Assembly (NCBI GenBank): GCA_944390865.1
Contig: CALXRC010000005.1
Coordinates: 50,234 to 114,233 of the forward strand
DNA length: 64,000 bases
Direction of reading: 5' to 3'
From: an uncultured Spirochaetales bacterium
Lineage (GTDB): Bacteria > Spirochaetota > Spirochaetia > Sphaerochaetales > Sphaerochaetaceae
The translations under genes were made by a program, and so were the position numbers. Shown here in pieces: positions 43,844 to 52,562 of the stretch. The notes under the pieces were generated by a model, which was not told where the DNA came from, did no database searches, and worked only from the letters and a program-made list of their open reading frames with translations. Position 1 is the first letter of the stretch; the number at the start of each line of letters is the position of its first letter.

Positions 43844-44585
43844 CGTAACTTTTTCCCATAAAGCTGAAGCGGCCTCTGCCTGACGGATAAACTGCTGCGC
43901 TGCACTTATCCTGAAAAGGCTTCAGCTCGCCAGGAGTGCTGAACAGCTGAGCACCCTGGCCTGCCAGTATCTTAGCACAAGTCCACGCCAGAAAAGAAGA
44001 GTGGATGAATATTTCACTGCCCTCATCCAGAGCTGATTCGACAATATCCATGCGGCTTTTCTCAAGTCCGAGAAGCATAATGAAGGGCTTGCGCGTTGAA
44101 AGGAAATCAATGTAGAGCCTTTCTTCCTCTCCTCCTGTCCTGACTTCCGGCATGAACGGAGAGCAGACGGCTCCTCCGTTGATCAGAAACTGCGACGCCT
44201 GGCGCCTCAGGCTTGCAGTCTTCCTGATATGGTTGAGGCCTGAGCGGACAAAGAGAAGGCACTCAGCCTGAGAATCCGCAAGGCCTCTGCGCAGGGCGTG
44301 ACTCAGCTTTCCTGGACTGAGGGAAAGGCTTACCGGAATCATGTTCACACCCAGCGTCAGCCCCAGGCGGTAAGCTTCCTGACACAGCTGCTCGCCGGCA
44401 TAGTCCGCACACAGGACAGAAAGCTGACAGGCAGCAGGAGAGCCGAAGAAGGACAGGACGGGAGGCAGGCCGGAATAGCCGGCCAGAGGAAAGTCTTCAT
44501 CGCCATTTTCACAGAAGCCTGTATAGTTTTCCCAGGCATCATTGTAAAAAAGCGGATAGTCAGAGCAGCTGATAAGGGTTTCCAT
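43827..44585 (-). CDS. Degenerate DprA/Smf-like protein
   Basis: 252 residues; DprA proteins are usually 300-380. The remnants of the Rossmann-like core are YSGLPPVLSFFGS (in place of the P-x-x-L-Y-x-x-G start), FLINGGAVCSPFMPE (G-x-x-x-S-E region), RKPFIMLLGLEKSRMDIVESALDEGSEIFIHSSFLAWTCAKILAGQGAQLFSTPGE (R-N-R to P-G region). The VGSR-x-x-S phosphate-binding motif, the S-G-G-A-x-G-I-D motif and the R-N-R motif are missing or changed, so single-stranded-DNA loading of RecA by this protein is doubtful. Its place between two tyrosine recombinases is where treponemes are recalled to keep smf. Confidence 0.55.
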   Translation of the reverse strand: METLISCSDYPLFYNDAWENYTGFCENGDEDFPLAGYSGLPPVLSFFGSPAACQLSVLCADYAGEQLCQEAYRLGLTLGVNMIPVSLSLSPGKLSHALRRGLADSQAECLLFVRSGLNHIRKTASLRRQASQFLINGGAVCSPFMPEVRTGGEEERLYIDFLSTRKPFIMLLGLEKSRMDIVESALDEGSEIFIHSSFLAWTCAKILAGQGAQLFSTPGELKPFQDKCSAAVYPSGRGRFSFMGKSYDVFRQ

Positions 44586-44617
44586 ATAACCAACTACAGA
44601 AAAACCCCGGATTCCGG

Positions 44618-45592
44618 CTAACTGTCAGACTCACTGCTGAGCGGAAAATACTTGTCAAAGGCGGAGAGGAGGTCATCTGTATCCAGATGAGTGTATATCT
44701 GTGTTGTCTTGATGTCCGCATGGCCCAGCAGCAGCTGAACCTGCCTTATGTTAGCCCCGCGCTTTATCAGATGGGTCGCATAGCTGTGACGCAGCGCATG
44801 CACTGTCGCGTCGATTCCGAGTTCAGTGACAATCTTGTGATAGCGTTTATGCATGGCCTGCCGGGTCAGCATCTGTCCTCTTCTTCCCAGAAAGAGCGCA
44901 TCCTGGCTGTCCCTGTCTTTTGCCGTCTTCCTGGCCTTCCCTGCGCTTTGCGCTCTCAGCAGGGGACGCACGGATGCCAGGTACTCATCCAGAGCCTGAC
45001 TGGCAATCTCTCCGACAAAGACAATTCTCTCCTTGCTCCTCTTTCCGAAAACAATGAGCGTGTGCTCGCTGCTGTTGTAGGAGCTCAGCTTCAGGCTGAC
45101 GGCCTCGCTTATCCTGAGGCCGCAGGAATAGATCAGCTCAAAGAAAACATAATCCCTGAAGAAAAGCAGATCATCTCTGCTGAGCTCCTTCATCTGGGCA
45201 AGAATGGCATCAACCTGATCAATTGAGAGTGCGTGCGGAAGATACTCATTCAGCCTCGGCTTTTCAATCAGAAGCGCGATGTTGTCTGTCCGGATCTCTT
45301 CCTTGACGAGGAAGGAGAAAAAGCGCCTCAGGGAAGAGCTTATGCGTGCGACGGTGCGTGCATCAAGCTCCTCATCCCGTCCGGCCATGTACTCGTCAAG
45401 CTCTTTGATCGTGACAGTGGAGACATCAAGTCCGTGTTCATCCAGCCAGGAAAGCAGGAAGCCCGCCTCTCTTGCGTATACCTCGCAGGTTGCGCCGGAG
45501 AGCTGGGCTTCATTTTCAAGATAATCTTCAAAGTCAGAAAGCAGCTGGAGGCTTACCGCCCTGAGCTCACTTTCTTCCATTCTCTTCGTCAT
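44618..45592 (-). CDS. xerD: Tyrosine recombinase, XerD-like
   Basis: 324 residues. N-terminal core-binding domain (about 15-105) and catalytic domain with Arg160 (SCGLRISEA), a Lys in VFGKRSKER, His265 and Arg268 (VHALRHSYATH), His291 (LLGHAD) and Tyr300 (QIYTH). A 20-residue insert of basic residues (about 212-232, SAGKARKTAKDRD) lies before the second half and is longer than in typical XerD. The ATG at 45592 or 45580 overlaps the ftsZ 3' end (26 or 14 bases); no Shine-Dalgarno decides between them. Confidence 0.87.
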   Translation of the reverse strand: MTKRMEESELRAVSLQLLSDFEDYLENEAQLSGATCEVYAREAGFLLSWLDEHGLDVSTVTIKELDEYMAGRDEELDARTVARISSSLRRFFSFLVKEEIRTDNIALLIEKPRLNEYLPHALSIDQVDAILAQMKELSRDDLLFFRDYVFFELIYSCGLRISEAVSLKLSSYNSSEHTLIVFGKRSKERIVFVGEIASQALDEYLASVRPLLRAQSAGKARKTAKDRDSQDALFLGRRGQMLTRQAMHKRYHKIVTELGIDATVHALRHSYATHLIKRGANIRQVQLLLGHADIKTTQIYTHLDTDDLLSAFDKYFPLSSESDS

Positions 45593-46859
45593 TGTGCTGA
45601 TAGCGCATCACTGCCGGAATGGAGTAGTCATTGCCCTGGCTGCGCTTACCAAGCTGCTGCTGGAGATCCTGCCATCTGTTGACAGTAATGGCTTCTGCAT
45701 CTCCTGAAACAGGACGCGGAGCGGCCGGCGCCTGAGGCTGGGCTGGCTGCTGGGGCTGACTGAAAGGCTGCTGGGCTGCGATATGATCCCTGCTGTGAAC
45801 CGCACTGTCCCTTGCCTCAGGAGTGACAAAGCGTCTGAGGGCAGACTCGCTGTCGGCCTCTCCTCCGCTTACATCCTGCTTGTTCTCAAAACCTGTTGCG
45901 ACGACAGTCACCTTAATTCGGTCTCCAAGCTCAGGGTTGAAAGCCTGACCTGCGATGATGAGTGCATCCTCGGCACAGTTTGCCGTGATGAGCTCGACGA
46001 CATCCTGATACTCCTGCAGCGTGAGGTTGTCGGATCCGGCCAGATTGACAAGCACGCTCTTGGCTCCGTCGATTGAGGCATTCTCAAGCAGCGGGTTGCT
46101 TATTGCCTCCTTAGCCGCATCGACAGCCCTGTTGGCGCCCTCTCCGAAGCCGATTCCCATCAGGGCATCGCCCTTGCCTTTCATGACCGTCTTGACATCA
46201 GCAAAGTCAATATTGATTTCGCCCGGCTCCGTGATCAGTTCTGAAATGCCCTGCACTCCCTGATACAGCACATCGTCGGCAATGAGGAAGGCCTGCTTGA
46301 TCGGGGTGTTGTTCTCGACAACCTTAAGCAGGTACTGATTGGGAATCAGGATGAGGGTGTCGACCTGTTTGCGCAGCTTCTCGATGCCCACCTGAGCAAG
46401 CTCGAACTTCTTTTTTCCCTCAAAGGCAAAAGGAGTCGTGACTACAGCGACAGTGAGGGCATTGCAGCTTTTTGCGATCTCGGCAACGACAGCCGCGGCT
46501 CCTGTGCCGGTTCCGCCGCCCATACCGGCAGTTATGAAGACCATGTCAGTGTTCTCAAGTTCGGCCTTGATCTCTTCCTTGCTTTCCAGAGCAGCCTTCT
46601 CGCCAATCTCAGGCTGGCCGCCGGCGCCAAGACCGCCTGTCAGCTCCTTTCCGATTGCGATTCTTGTCTGGGCATTTGAGCGCTGCAGAGCCTGCACATC
46701 TGTGTTGAGGGCGACGAAAGAGACTTTCTTAAGCCCGCTTGCTATCATTCTGTTGACAGCATTGCCGCCGGCACCGCCGACTCCGACAACCTTGATGATT
46801 GTTGGAGCTGCCTGTTCTCCGGTTGCTGTGTCCTCAATATCGAAAATTCCAAATCCCAT
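45567..46859 (-). CDS. ftsZ: Cell-division GTPase FtsZ
   Basis: 430 residues. The tubulin-like GTPase forming the Z ring. KVVGVGGAGGNAVNRM (T1), the tubulin signature GGGTGTGAA, and the T7 loop with NIDFADVKTVM are present. After about residue 320 comes a Gln/Pro/Ala-rich linker (QQPFSQPQQPAQPQAPAAPRP within it) and the conserved C-terminal peptide YSIPAVMRY that binds FtsA. It follows ftsA by 11 bases. Confidence 0.97.
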   Translation of the reverse strand: MGFGIFDIEDTATGEQAAPTIIKVVGVGGAGGNAVNRMIASGLKKVSFVALNTDVQALQRSNAQTRIAIGKELTGGLGAGGQPEIGEKAALESKEEIKAELENTDMVFITAGMGGGTGTGAAAVVAEIAKSCNALTVAVVTTPFAFEGKKKFELAQVGIEKLRKQVDTLILIPNQYLLKVVENNTPIKQAFLIADDVLYQGVQGISELITEPGEINIDFADVKTVMKGKGDALMGIGFGEGANRAVDAAKEAISNPLLENASIDGAKSVLVNLAGSDNLTLQEYQDVVELITANCAEDALIIAGQAFNPELGDRIKVTVVATGFENKQDVSGGEADSESALRRFVTPEARDSAVHSRDHIAAQQPFSQPQQPAQPQAPAAPRPVSGDAEAITVNRWQDLQQQLGKRSQGNDYSIPAVMRYQHNDEENGRK

Positions 46860-46870
46860 AGTTAACTCCT

Positions 46871-48106
46871 CTAAAACAACTTGCCAAAGATTCCCTTAAG
46901 CCTGCCTCCGATTGAGCTCTTCTCCCTTTCCATTCGGGAGCCTGATGAGGAGGAAGAGGAAATCTTCCTCGCCTCGCTTTTCAGCAGACCAAGCACTGTC
47001 GTGTACTTGGGGTTGATATAACTTCTGTCCAGACCCGGAAGCGCTTCCGGGAAACCGATGCGTGCCGGCAGCTTGAAGATTTCGCTTGCAAGCTCTGTGA
47101 CACCGCTGAGAAGGGATCCGCCTCCGACAAGAACGACGCCTCCGCCGAAGGATCCCTGATGCTCGACCTTCTCAAGCTCCATTGCCAGCAGGGTGAATAT
47201 TTCCGCCATGCGCGGCTCAATGATCTCGCACAGGCTTCTGCGCGGCATCCTGATGCTCGGCATGCCTCCCACCTGCGGGATGAGGACCATGTCGGATGAA
47301 GGCACTGAAGGGACGTAGCAGCTGCCTGACTCGCACTTGATCTGCTCGGCAACCTGCTTCGGCTTGTTGAGTATGTAGGCCAGATCGCTGGTGATGCTGT
47401 CTCCGCCGAAAGCCACTCCGCCAGTATAAATCGGACTGCCCTGACTGTAAGCTATCATGTTTGTCGTTCCATAGCCTATGTTTATCAGGATGGTTCCCAT
47501 TTCCTTTTCCTCAAGGGAAAGGACCACTTCGCAGTCAGCGACGGTCTGAAGCATCAGGCGCTGAACCTGCAGGCCTGCCTTCTGAACGCATTTGCGCTGA
47601 TTCTGGCAGATTGAGGAAGAACCTGTGACAAGCAGGACGCGGCTTTCAAGACGATGGCCCAGCATATCAATCGGGTCCTTGATTCCGGTTCTTGAGTCAA
47701 CCTGGAAATCCTGGACGAGAGTGTGCAGGAACTCCCTGTCCTGAGGAAGCTCTCTGGCACGGGCGACATCAAGCGAGCGGTAAATGTCATCTCTCTTGAT
47801 CTCCTGCTCTTTCGAGTTGATGCCTACTACTCCTGTCGACTGTATTCCCTGAATATGATCGCCGCCGACGCCGAGAATGGCTGAATGGATTTCGCATCCG
47901 GCCTGAAGCTCCGCATCGGAGATCACTGAATTTATGGTTCTCAAAGTCTGCTCGATGTTCACGATGGAACCGCTTCTGACGCCTTCTGTCTGCTTCTCGC
48001 ACAAGGCATCAACCATCAGGGCCCCTTCCCTGTTCACGGAACCTATCACAGCCCGTGTCCAGCTGGACCCGATATCAAGTCCCATCATTATCCTGTCACT
48101 TGCCAT
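46871..48106 (-). CDS. ftsA: Cell-division protein FtsA
   Basis: 411 residues. Actin-like ATPase that tethers FtsZ to the membrane. GLDIGSSWTRAVIGSV (phosphate 1), GINSKEQEIKRDDI and the 1C-domain features, INIGYGTTNMIAYSQG (phosphate 2), and VVLVGGGSLLSGVTELA are present. The C-terminal amphipathic helix (GRLKGIFGKLF) is the membrane-targeting sequence. It lies 3 bases after ftsQ. Confidence 0.96.
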   Translation of the reverse strand: MASDRIMMGLDIGSSWTRAVIGSVNREGALMVDALCEKQTEGVRSGSIVNIEQTLRTINSVISDAELQAGCEIHSAILGVGGDHIQGIQSTGVVGINSKEQEIKRDDIYRSLDVARARELPQDREFLHTLVQDFQVDSRTGIKDPIDMLGHRLESRVLLVTGSSSICQNQRKCVQKAGLQVQRLMLQTVADCEVVLSLEEKEMGTILINIGYGTTNMIAYSQGSPIYTGGVAFGGDSITSDLAYILNKPKQVAEQIKCESGSCYVPSVPSSDMVLIPQVGGMPSIRMPRRSLCEIIEPRMAEIFTLLAMELEKVEHQGSFGGGVVLVGGGSLLSGVTELASEIFKLPARIGFPEALPGLDRSYINPKYTTVLGLLKSEARKISSSSSSGSRMEREKSSIGGRLKGIFGKLF

Positions 48107-48109
48107 TCT

Positions 48110-48868
48110 TTAGTCCACACTCCTCCTGACCAGGGCATCAGCATACAGATCCCAGCGCTCTGTCCTTATGGCAAGACCAGAAGCAGGATCGTTTTCGTAG
48201 CATGTCTGAATCACGCTGACTGCATCACTCAGCCGCTGGAACGAGACCTGTTCCCTGACATAAAGCTCAGCATTCAGGGGATCCAGGCTTATGACAATCT
48301 GCCCGAAGCCGTCTGTAATATTATTATCGTATTTTATGCCTGTTATCAACCGGCTTTCAGCCTGGTTAATCCTGCTGATTAAAGATAATACGCTGTCAAA
48401 AGAAGCAGGAGAGCCAAAGCGCTGCAGATAGCTGATGAATGACGGGCTCACTGTCACAGTGCAGAGCATTCCGGCATAGTCCTCGCTGTCTGTCTGGCTG
48501 AGTGCGGCAGGCCTTGAATCCTTCATCAGATAATAGGACTGTCCGTCATACAGCAGGATATCCTCCCCGCTCGGCACAAGAGTCACGACAAGCTTTGCAG
48601 GCCAGTCGAAGGTCAGAATGCACTGGTCTATCAGCGCACTTGAGGCTATCTGTGCACTTACGGCCTTCCCGTCCAGCATAAAGCGGTTGACGCCGTAGCA
48701 GCCGGACAGCTCCTGCCTGACGCTTTCAGGAACTGTATCCATTCCCCTGACTGTTATCTGCGAGATATTGAAAGCGGGAATGTAGCGCAGGGCAAAGGCG
48801 CACAGCAGGACCAGAATAACGGCGAGAATGAAGATGACCAGAAAATACCATATCCTTCTCTCACTCAT
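48110..48868 (-). CDS. ftsQ: Cell-division protein FtsQ/DivIB
   Basis: 252 residues from the ATG at 48868, best placed for the GAGGAAGG in the end of ftsW; an ATG two codons earlier is also possible. Short cytoplasmic tail, one membrane segment (IWYFLVIFILAVILVLLCAFAL), POTRA domain beginning FNISQITVRGMDTVPESVRQEL (about 35-60), and a beta domain. FtsQ links the early and late divisome in the periplasm. It overlaps the ftsW stop by 8 bases. Confidence 0.88.
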   Translation of the reverse strand: MSERRIWYFLVIFILAVILVLLCAFALRYIPAFNISQITVRGMDTVPESVRQELSGCYGVNRFMLDGKAVSAQIASSALIDQCILTFDWPAKLVVTLVPSGEDILLYDGQSYYLMKDSRPAALSQTDSEDYAGMLCTVTVSPSFISYLQRFGSPASFDSVLSLISRINQAESRLITGIKYDNNITDGFGQIVISLDPLNAELYVREQVSFQRLSDAVSVIQTCYENDPASGLAIRTERWDLYADALVRRSVD

Positions 48869-50036
48869 CTTCATCCTTCCTCTTTGCGGCAAGTGCGATC
48901 ATCCTGTACAGCAGGCCGCATTCTATGATCACTATGAACAGATTCGTTCCGCCCTGGCTGAAAAACGGAAGCGGAATTCCGGTTGGCGGCAGGAGCGCGG
49001 TCACGACAGCTATGTTCAGTGCCACCTGAGTGATGATCATCACGGTGATTCCCGTGGCCATAAGAGAGGCAAAACGGTCTTTTTTCCACAGTCTGCCGGC
49101 TGCTCTGAAGCCCAGGATTGCAAACAGCACAAACAGCAGGGCAATGAAGAAAAAGCCGATGAGCCCCGTCTCCTCTATTATGGATGAGAGAATGAAGTCA
49201 TTCTGCACTTCCGGAAGCAGTCCCAGCTTGTAGGATCCATTGCCTATTCCCTTACCGGTCAGCCCGCCCTCGGCAATGGCTGAAAGCGACATGTTGACCT
49301 GCCAGTTAAGCCCCTGAGGATCAAGGGACGGCATCAGGAAACTTGCAATCCTTCTTACCCTGTAGCTTGCGCTGAGCATGTAGAAAAGGCCCGGAACAAA
49401 GAGAAAGGCGGCGCCTGAGGCTATGTATCTGAGCTTCAGCTTTCCGGCTATGCAGACAGCGACTGTCAGGATGAGGAAGTGAATTCCTGTCGTGTAAGCC
49501 CTCTGCACGAGAATGAGAGCTGTGAAGAGCACTATCAGCAGGAATGGCACAAGATAATACCAGCCGGCATATTTCCTTGCAGAGGGAGAAGAAAGCCACC
49601 AGGCAAGGAAGATGATCATGGAAAGCTTCACGACCTCGCTTGGCTGAAACTGCGGGATGACAGGAAGATCAAGCCAGCGGCGGGCGCCCATCACTGTGAC
49701 GCCGTAAGGCGAGAAAAGCGTCAGCAGCATTGAGACAAGTGCTATGACGACAAGCGGAATCGCAGAGAGCTTGATCCATTTGACAGGAATAAAATTCACG
49801 GCCACAGCGCATACAATTCCCAGGACGGCGAAAATGCCCTGCCTGAGCACAAAGTAATAATGATCAAGTCCGCTGCTGATTGCCTCAGCATAGCTTGCGC
49901 TGTACAGCATCAGCAGTCCCGTCAGGATGAGGATGACCGTGACGCATATGAAAGTGAACGGGGCAAGAGAACCCGACTGAAGGTCTTTCTCACTGTTTTC
50001 CTGTCTGTAGTAATCGCTGTAATCACGCTCGCTCAT
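48861..50036 (-). CDS. ftsW: Septal peptidoglycan glycosyltransferase FtsW
   Basis: 391 residues, SEDS family, ten hydrophobic segments. Key features are the catalytic-Asp loop (LPSLDPQGLNWQVNMSLSAIAEGGLTGKGIGNG), PEVQNDFILSSIIEETGLIG, and LPPTGIPLPFFSQGGTN. FtsW polymerises lipid II at the septum with its class B PBP partner, probably the protein encoded at 38271. The start overlaps the mraY stop by one base. Confidence 0.95.
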   Translation of the reverse strand: MSERDYSDYYRQENSEKDLQSGSLAPFTFICVTVILILTGLLMLYSASYAEAISSGLDHYYFVLRQGIFAVLGIVCAVAVNFIPVKWIKLSAIPLVVIALVSMLLTLFSPYGVTVMGARRWLDLPVIPQFQPSEVVKLSMIIFLAWWLSSPSARKYAGWYYLVPFLLIVLFTALILVQRAYTTGIHFLILTVAVCIAGKLKLRYIASGAAFLFVPGLFYMLSASYRVRRIASFLMPSLDPQGLNWQVNMSLSAIAEGGLTGKGIGNGSYKLGLLPEVQNDFILSSIIEETGLIGFFFIALLFVLFAILGFRAAGRLWKKDRFASLMATGITVMIITQVALNIAVVTALLPPTGIPLPFFSQGGTNLFIVIIECGLLYRMIALAAKRKDEDE

Positions 50037-50917
50037 CAGATCACCTCAAAAACAAGAATAGCAGAAATGAGACTGAGAAAAACAGAGACAGAGAAAAAAG
50101 TGTCAGTAATTTTCTCTTCCCTTATTCCCCTTCTCTCCAGATCATGATGCAGGGGCGCAATAAGGAAGACCTTTCTGTGAAAGAGCCTGATTGAGATGAT
50201 CTGGATCAGGGAAGAAAGCAGCTCGACGTAAATGAGGGCAAAGGGAATCAGCGCACCCGCTGTGTTTTTGCTCATGAGCACTGAGCAGGCGGTGAAGGCT
50301 CCCAGAAAATGGCTTCCTCCGTCTCCCATGAAAATGCTTGCCCTGCAGCTGTTGTATATGAGCCAGGCAGCAAGAATCGCAGTCATTATCAGAGAGGACT
50401 GTCTAAGCTGGACTGACGCTGCTGCAATCAGCACAAGGCCGGGAAGGCTCAGCTTTGCCGCAAGGCCGTCAAGGCCGTCGCTGATGTTCATGGCATTGAC
50501 AGTGACCGCAATGAACAGGATCACTGCAGGGTAATAGATCCAGTCTGAAAGTGAAGGAAAAGACCCGCGGAGCATAAAAGCGGCAAAGCCTGCCGCAACG
50601 AGTTGCAGGCAAAGCTTTGTCAGGCTTTTAAAACCATCAGATGAACTTTTTCTCCACTTCAGGATGTCATCTGCGATCCCGATCAGAAAAAACGGGGCAC
50701 AGACAGCTAATAGGGACAGGCAGAGTCTATCTTCACTGATTAAGGCTGCAAGAGAATAACTCAGAAAGAGAGCAGCAGAGCCGAGTGCGCATGTGCCCTC
50801 CTTCTCCTTCTGGACCGGGACAAGCTCTTCCTTTACAGGCGAACTGGCTCCAGGAGCAAACCTGATGACAAGAGGAGTAAGGACGGCACAACAGACAAAA
50901 GAGAAGAGCACAGCCAT
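50036..50917 (-). CDS. mraY: Phospho-MurNAc-pentapeptide translocase MraY, short
   Basis: 293 residues; the family is usually 320-360. MraY makes lipid I in the inner membrane. The core motifs are present: IADDILKWRKSSSDGFKSLTKL (the DD pair), VNAMNISDGLDGLA (catalytic Asp region), FMGDGGSHFLGA, and APLHHDLERRGI (the H-H region). The shortening is at the N-terminus, where the usual first segment and the periplasmic loop are reduced. An upstream extension is blocked by murF, whose stop it overlaps. Active-site residues appear intact. Confidence 0.9.
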   Translation of the reverse strand: MAVLFSFVCCAVLTPLVIRFAPGASSPVKEELVPVQKEKEGTCALGSAALFLSYSLAALISEDRLCLSLLAVCAPFFLIGIADDILKWRKSSSDGFKSLTKLCLQLVAAGFAAFMLRGSFPSLSDWIYYPAVILFIAVTVNAMNISDGLDGLAAKLSLPGLVLIAAASVQLRQSSLIMTAILAAWLIYNSCRASIFMGDGGSHFLGAFTACSVLMSKNTAGALIPFALIYVELLSSLIQIISIRLFHRKVFLIAPLHHDLERRGIREEKITDTFFSVSVFLSLISAILVFEVI

Positions 50918-52257
50918 CAGCCGACCTCTCTCAGGGTATCAAAGAGCCTTTCCATGGCCATTGCCCGGCTGCCCTTGATCAGAACTAAGTCTCCCTTGCT
51001 TACAGTAGTCCTCACACACTCGGACAGTCTGGCGAAATCAGGCGTGTATACTGACTTGCCGCGCAGTCCGTTGTTGCACAGAATCCGGTAGGCATTCTCC
51101 ATTTCCTCTCCATACAGGAAAATATGCTCGCACTTAGCATTGCAGAGAATGCTGCCCACATATTCATGAGCTCTGGCAGATTCACTTCCAAGCTCCTTCA
51201 TGTCTCCAAGCACAATGAATTTGTCTTTTTTCCAGGACAGGCGGCTGACTGTGCTGATGGCATCCTTCATGCTGTCAAGCGTCGCGTTGTAACAGTCTTC
51301 AATGACAGTCACGCTGCCCTGTCTGACCACGCGGCTGCGGCCGAACATCGGCTCAAGCATGCTCAGTCCCTGCGCAATTTCGCCATCATCAAATCCAAGA
51401 TGTGCGGCAACAGCTGCGGCAAGAGCCGCGTCCTGCACATTGTGCATTCCGACAGCCTTCATGACAAAGCTGTGCCTGCCCAGAGTCAGCCTCAGCCCGT
51501 CAAGCCCGAGAAACTGCACCTCGGAAAACGGACTGGAGACGCTTTCAACATTTCTGCCCTGTCGCCTGATTATGTCTGCAAACTGGCAGTCAGCTGGAAT
51601 AAAGCCCTTTGTCTGGGGAAGAAGTATCTTCGATTTTTCTAATGCAATGTTCTCTCTTGTCCTGAAGTTTTCCAGGTGGCTTATCCCGATATTCGTGATG
51701 ACTGCCAGCTCAGGACAGAGAGTTGACGAAAGGAGCTCCATCTCTCCCGGATGATCCACGCCCAGCTCATATACAGCATAATCGCAGTCAGGATCTGAAT
51801 TAATGAGAGCCAGCGGAAGCCCTATCGTGCTGTTCATGTTGCCGGGAGTCCTGCTGACCGTGCCTCTTGTGCTCAGAATAGAGGCAATCATCTCTTTTGT
51901 CGTAGTCTTTCCGCAGCTTCCTGTGATTCCAATTGAAATGGGCCTGCTGCCAAGAAGCTGAAGCGAGGCAAAGCGCGAAAGTGTTTTCACGACATCATGG
52001 CATACAAGGAAAGTGATGTCTTTCCTGTAGCGCATGACGACATCGCTGTCACATCTGTCAATGAGGACAGCAGCGGCTTTCTTTTTCACTGCTTCATGGA
52101 CAAAGGCCGATCCGTTTGTCCTCTCGCCTCTGAGACAGACAAAGAGCCAGCCTGCTTCAAGTTTTCTTGAATCGCATGATGCGCCTGAGATCTCGACTGC
52201 AGGGCCGACATGCTCAGCTGAAGTCAGATAAGAAAAGAGAGCGGAAGAAAACCTCAT
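50917..52257 (-). CDS. murF: UDP-MurNAc-tripeptide - D-Ala-D-Ala ligase MurF
   Basis: 446 residues. MurF adds D-Ala-D-Ala to complete the UDP-MurNAc-pentapeptide. N-terminal domain with LFVCLRGERTNGSAFV, central ATP-binding site GITGSCGKTTTKEMIA (about 106-121), ELGVDHPGEMELL, ISHLENFRTRENIALEKSKIL, and the C-terminal domain with IEDCYNATLDSMKDAI and GDMKELG. Full length. The ATG overlaps the ftsL stop by 4 bases. Neighbouring MurC, D and E are absent from this cluster. Confidence 0.95.
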   Translation of the reverse strand: MRFSSALFSYLTSAEHVGPAVEISGASCDSRKLEAGWLFVCLRGERTNGSAFVHEAVKKKAAAVLIDRCDSDVVMRYRKDITFLVCHDVVKTLSRFASLQLLGSRPISIGITGSCGKTTTKEMIASILSTRGTVSRTPGNMNSTIGLPLALINSDPDCDYAVYELGVDHPGEMELLSSTLCPELAVITNIGISHLENFRTRENIALEKSKILLPQTKGFIPADCQFADIIRRQGRNVESVSSPFSEVQFLGLDGLRLTLGRHSFVMKAVGMHNVQDAALAAAVAAHLGFDDGEIAQGLSMLEPMFGRSRVVRQGSVTVIEDCYNATLDSMKDAISTVSRLSWKKDKFIVLGDMKELGSESARAHEYVGSILCNAKCEHIFLYGEEMENAYRILCNNGLRGKSVYTPDFARLSECVRTTVSKGDLVLIKGSRAMAMERLFDTLREVG

Positions 52258-52562
52258 ACCTCAGCCTTTGCAACAAGAATCGCAGCTGAGGGGTCTATCT
52301 CATCATACTGCAGTGAGTATTCGACCACGTTCTCAATCAGGGCTTCAGGACTTCTTGAATAGCTGATCTCGCTTTTCAGCGTTCTCTGCATGTCCTCAAG
52401 CTGAACGATGGTCTCCTTTGCATTGGCTATCCTGATCCTGTATTCATGATTCTTTCCAATCTGATACACAGGAATCAGCATCATGAGAAATGTAAGGACA
52501 ATAAGGCTCAGCACCACAGCCTTTGTCGTAAGAGTCATACCCAGTTTTCTAGTCTTTTCCAT
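52254..52562 (-). CDS. ftsL: FtsL-like divisome protein
   Basis: 102 residues from the ATG at 52562, set by GAGGG 5 bases upstream; it overlaps the rsmH stop by 14 bases. One membrane segment (TTKAVVLSLIVLTFLMMLIPVYQI, about 10-33), then a periplasmic coiled coil (KNHEYRIRIANAKETIVQLEDMQRTLKSEI). Size, topology and place between rsmH and murF fit FtsL, which forms the FtsQLB complex; sequence conservation is too low to prove it. Confidence 0.78.
   Translation of the reverse strand: MEKTRKLGMTLTTKAVVLSLIVLTFLMMLIPVYQIGKNHEYRIRIANAKETIVQLEDMQRTLKSEISYSRSPEALIENVVEYSLQYDEIDPSAAILVAKAEV

Noticed and set aside
42914..45592. Integrase-bearing mobile element
   Set aside because: The two tyrosine recombinases are Xer-type housekeeping genes in a conserved hslVU/ftsZ setting, with no attachment repeats or cargo.
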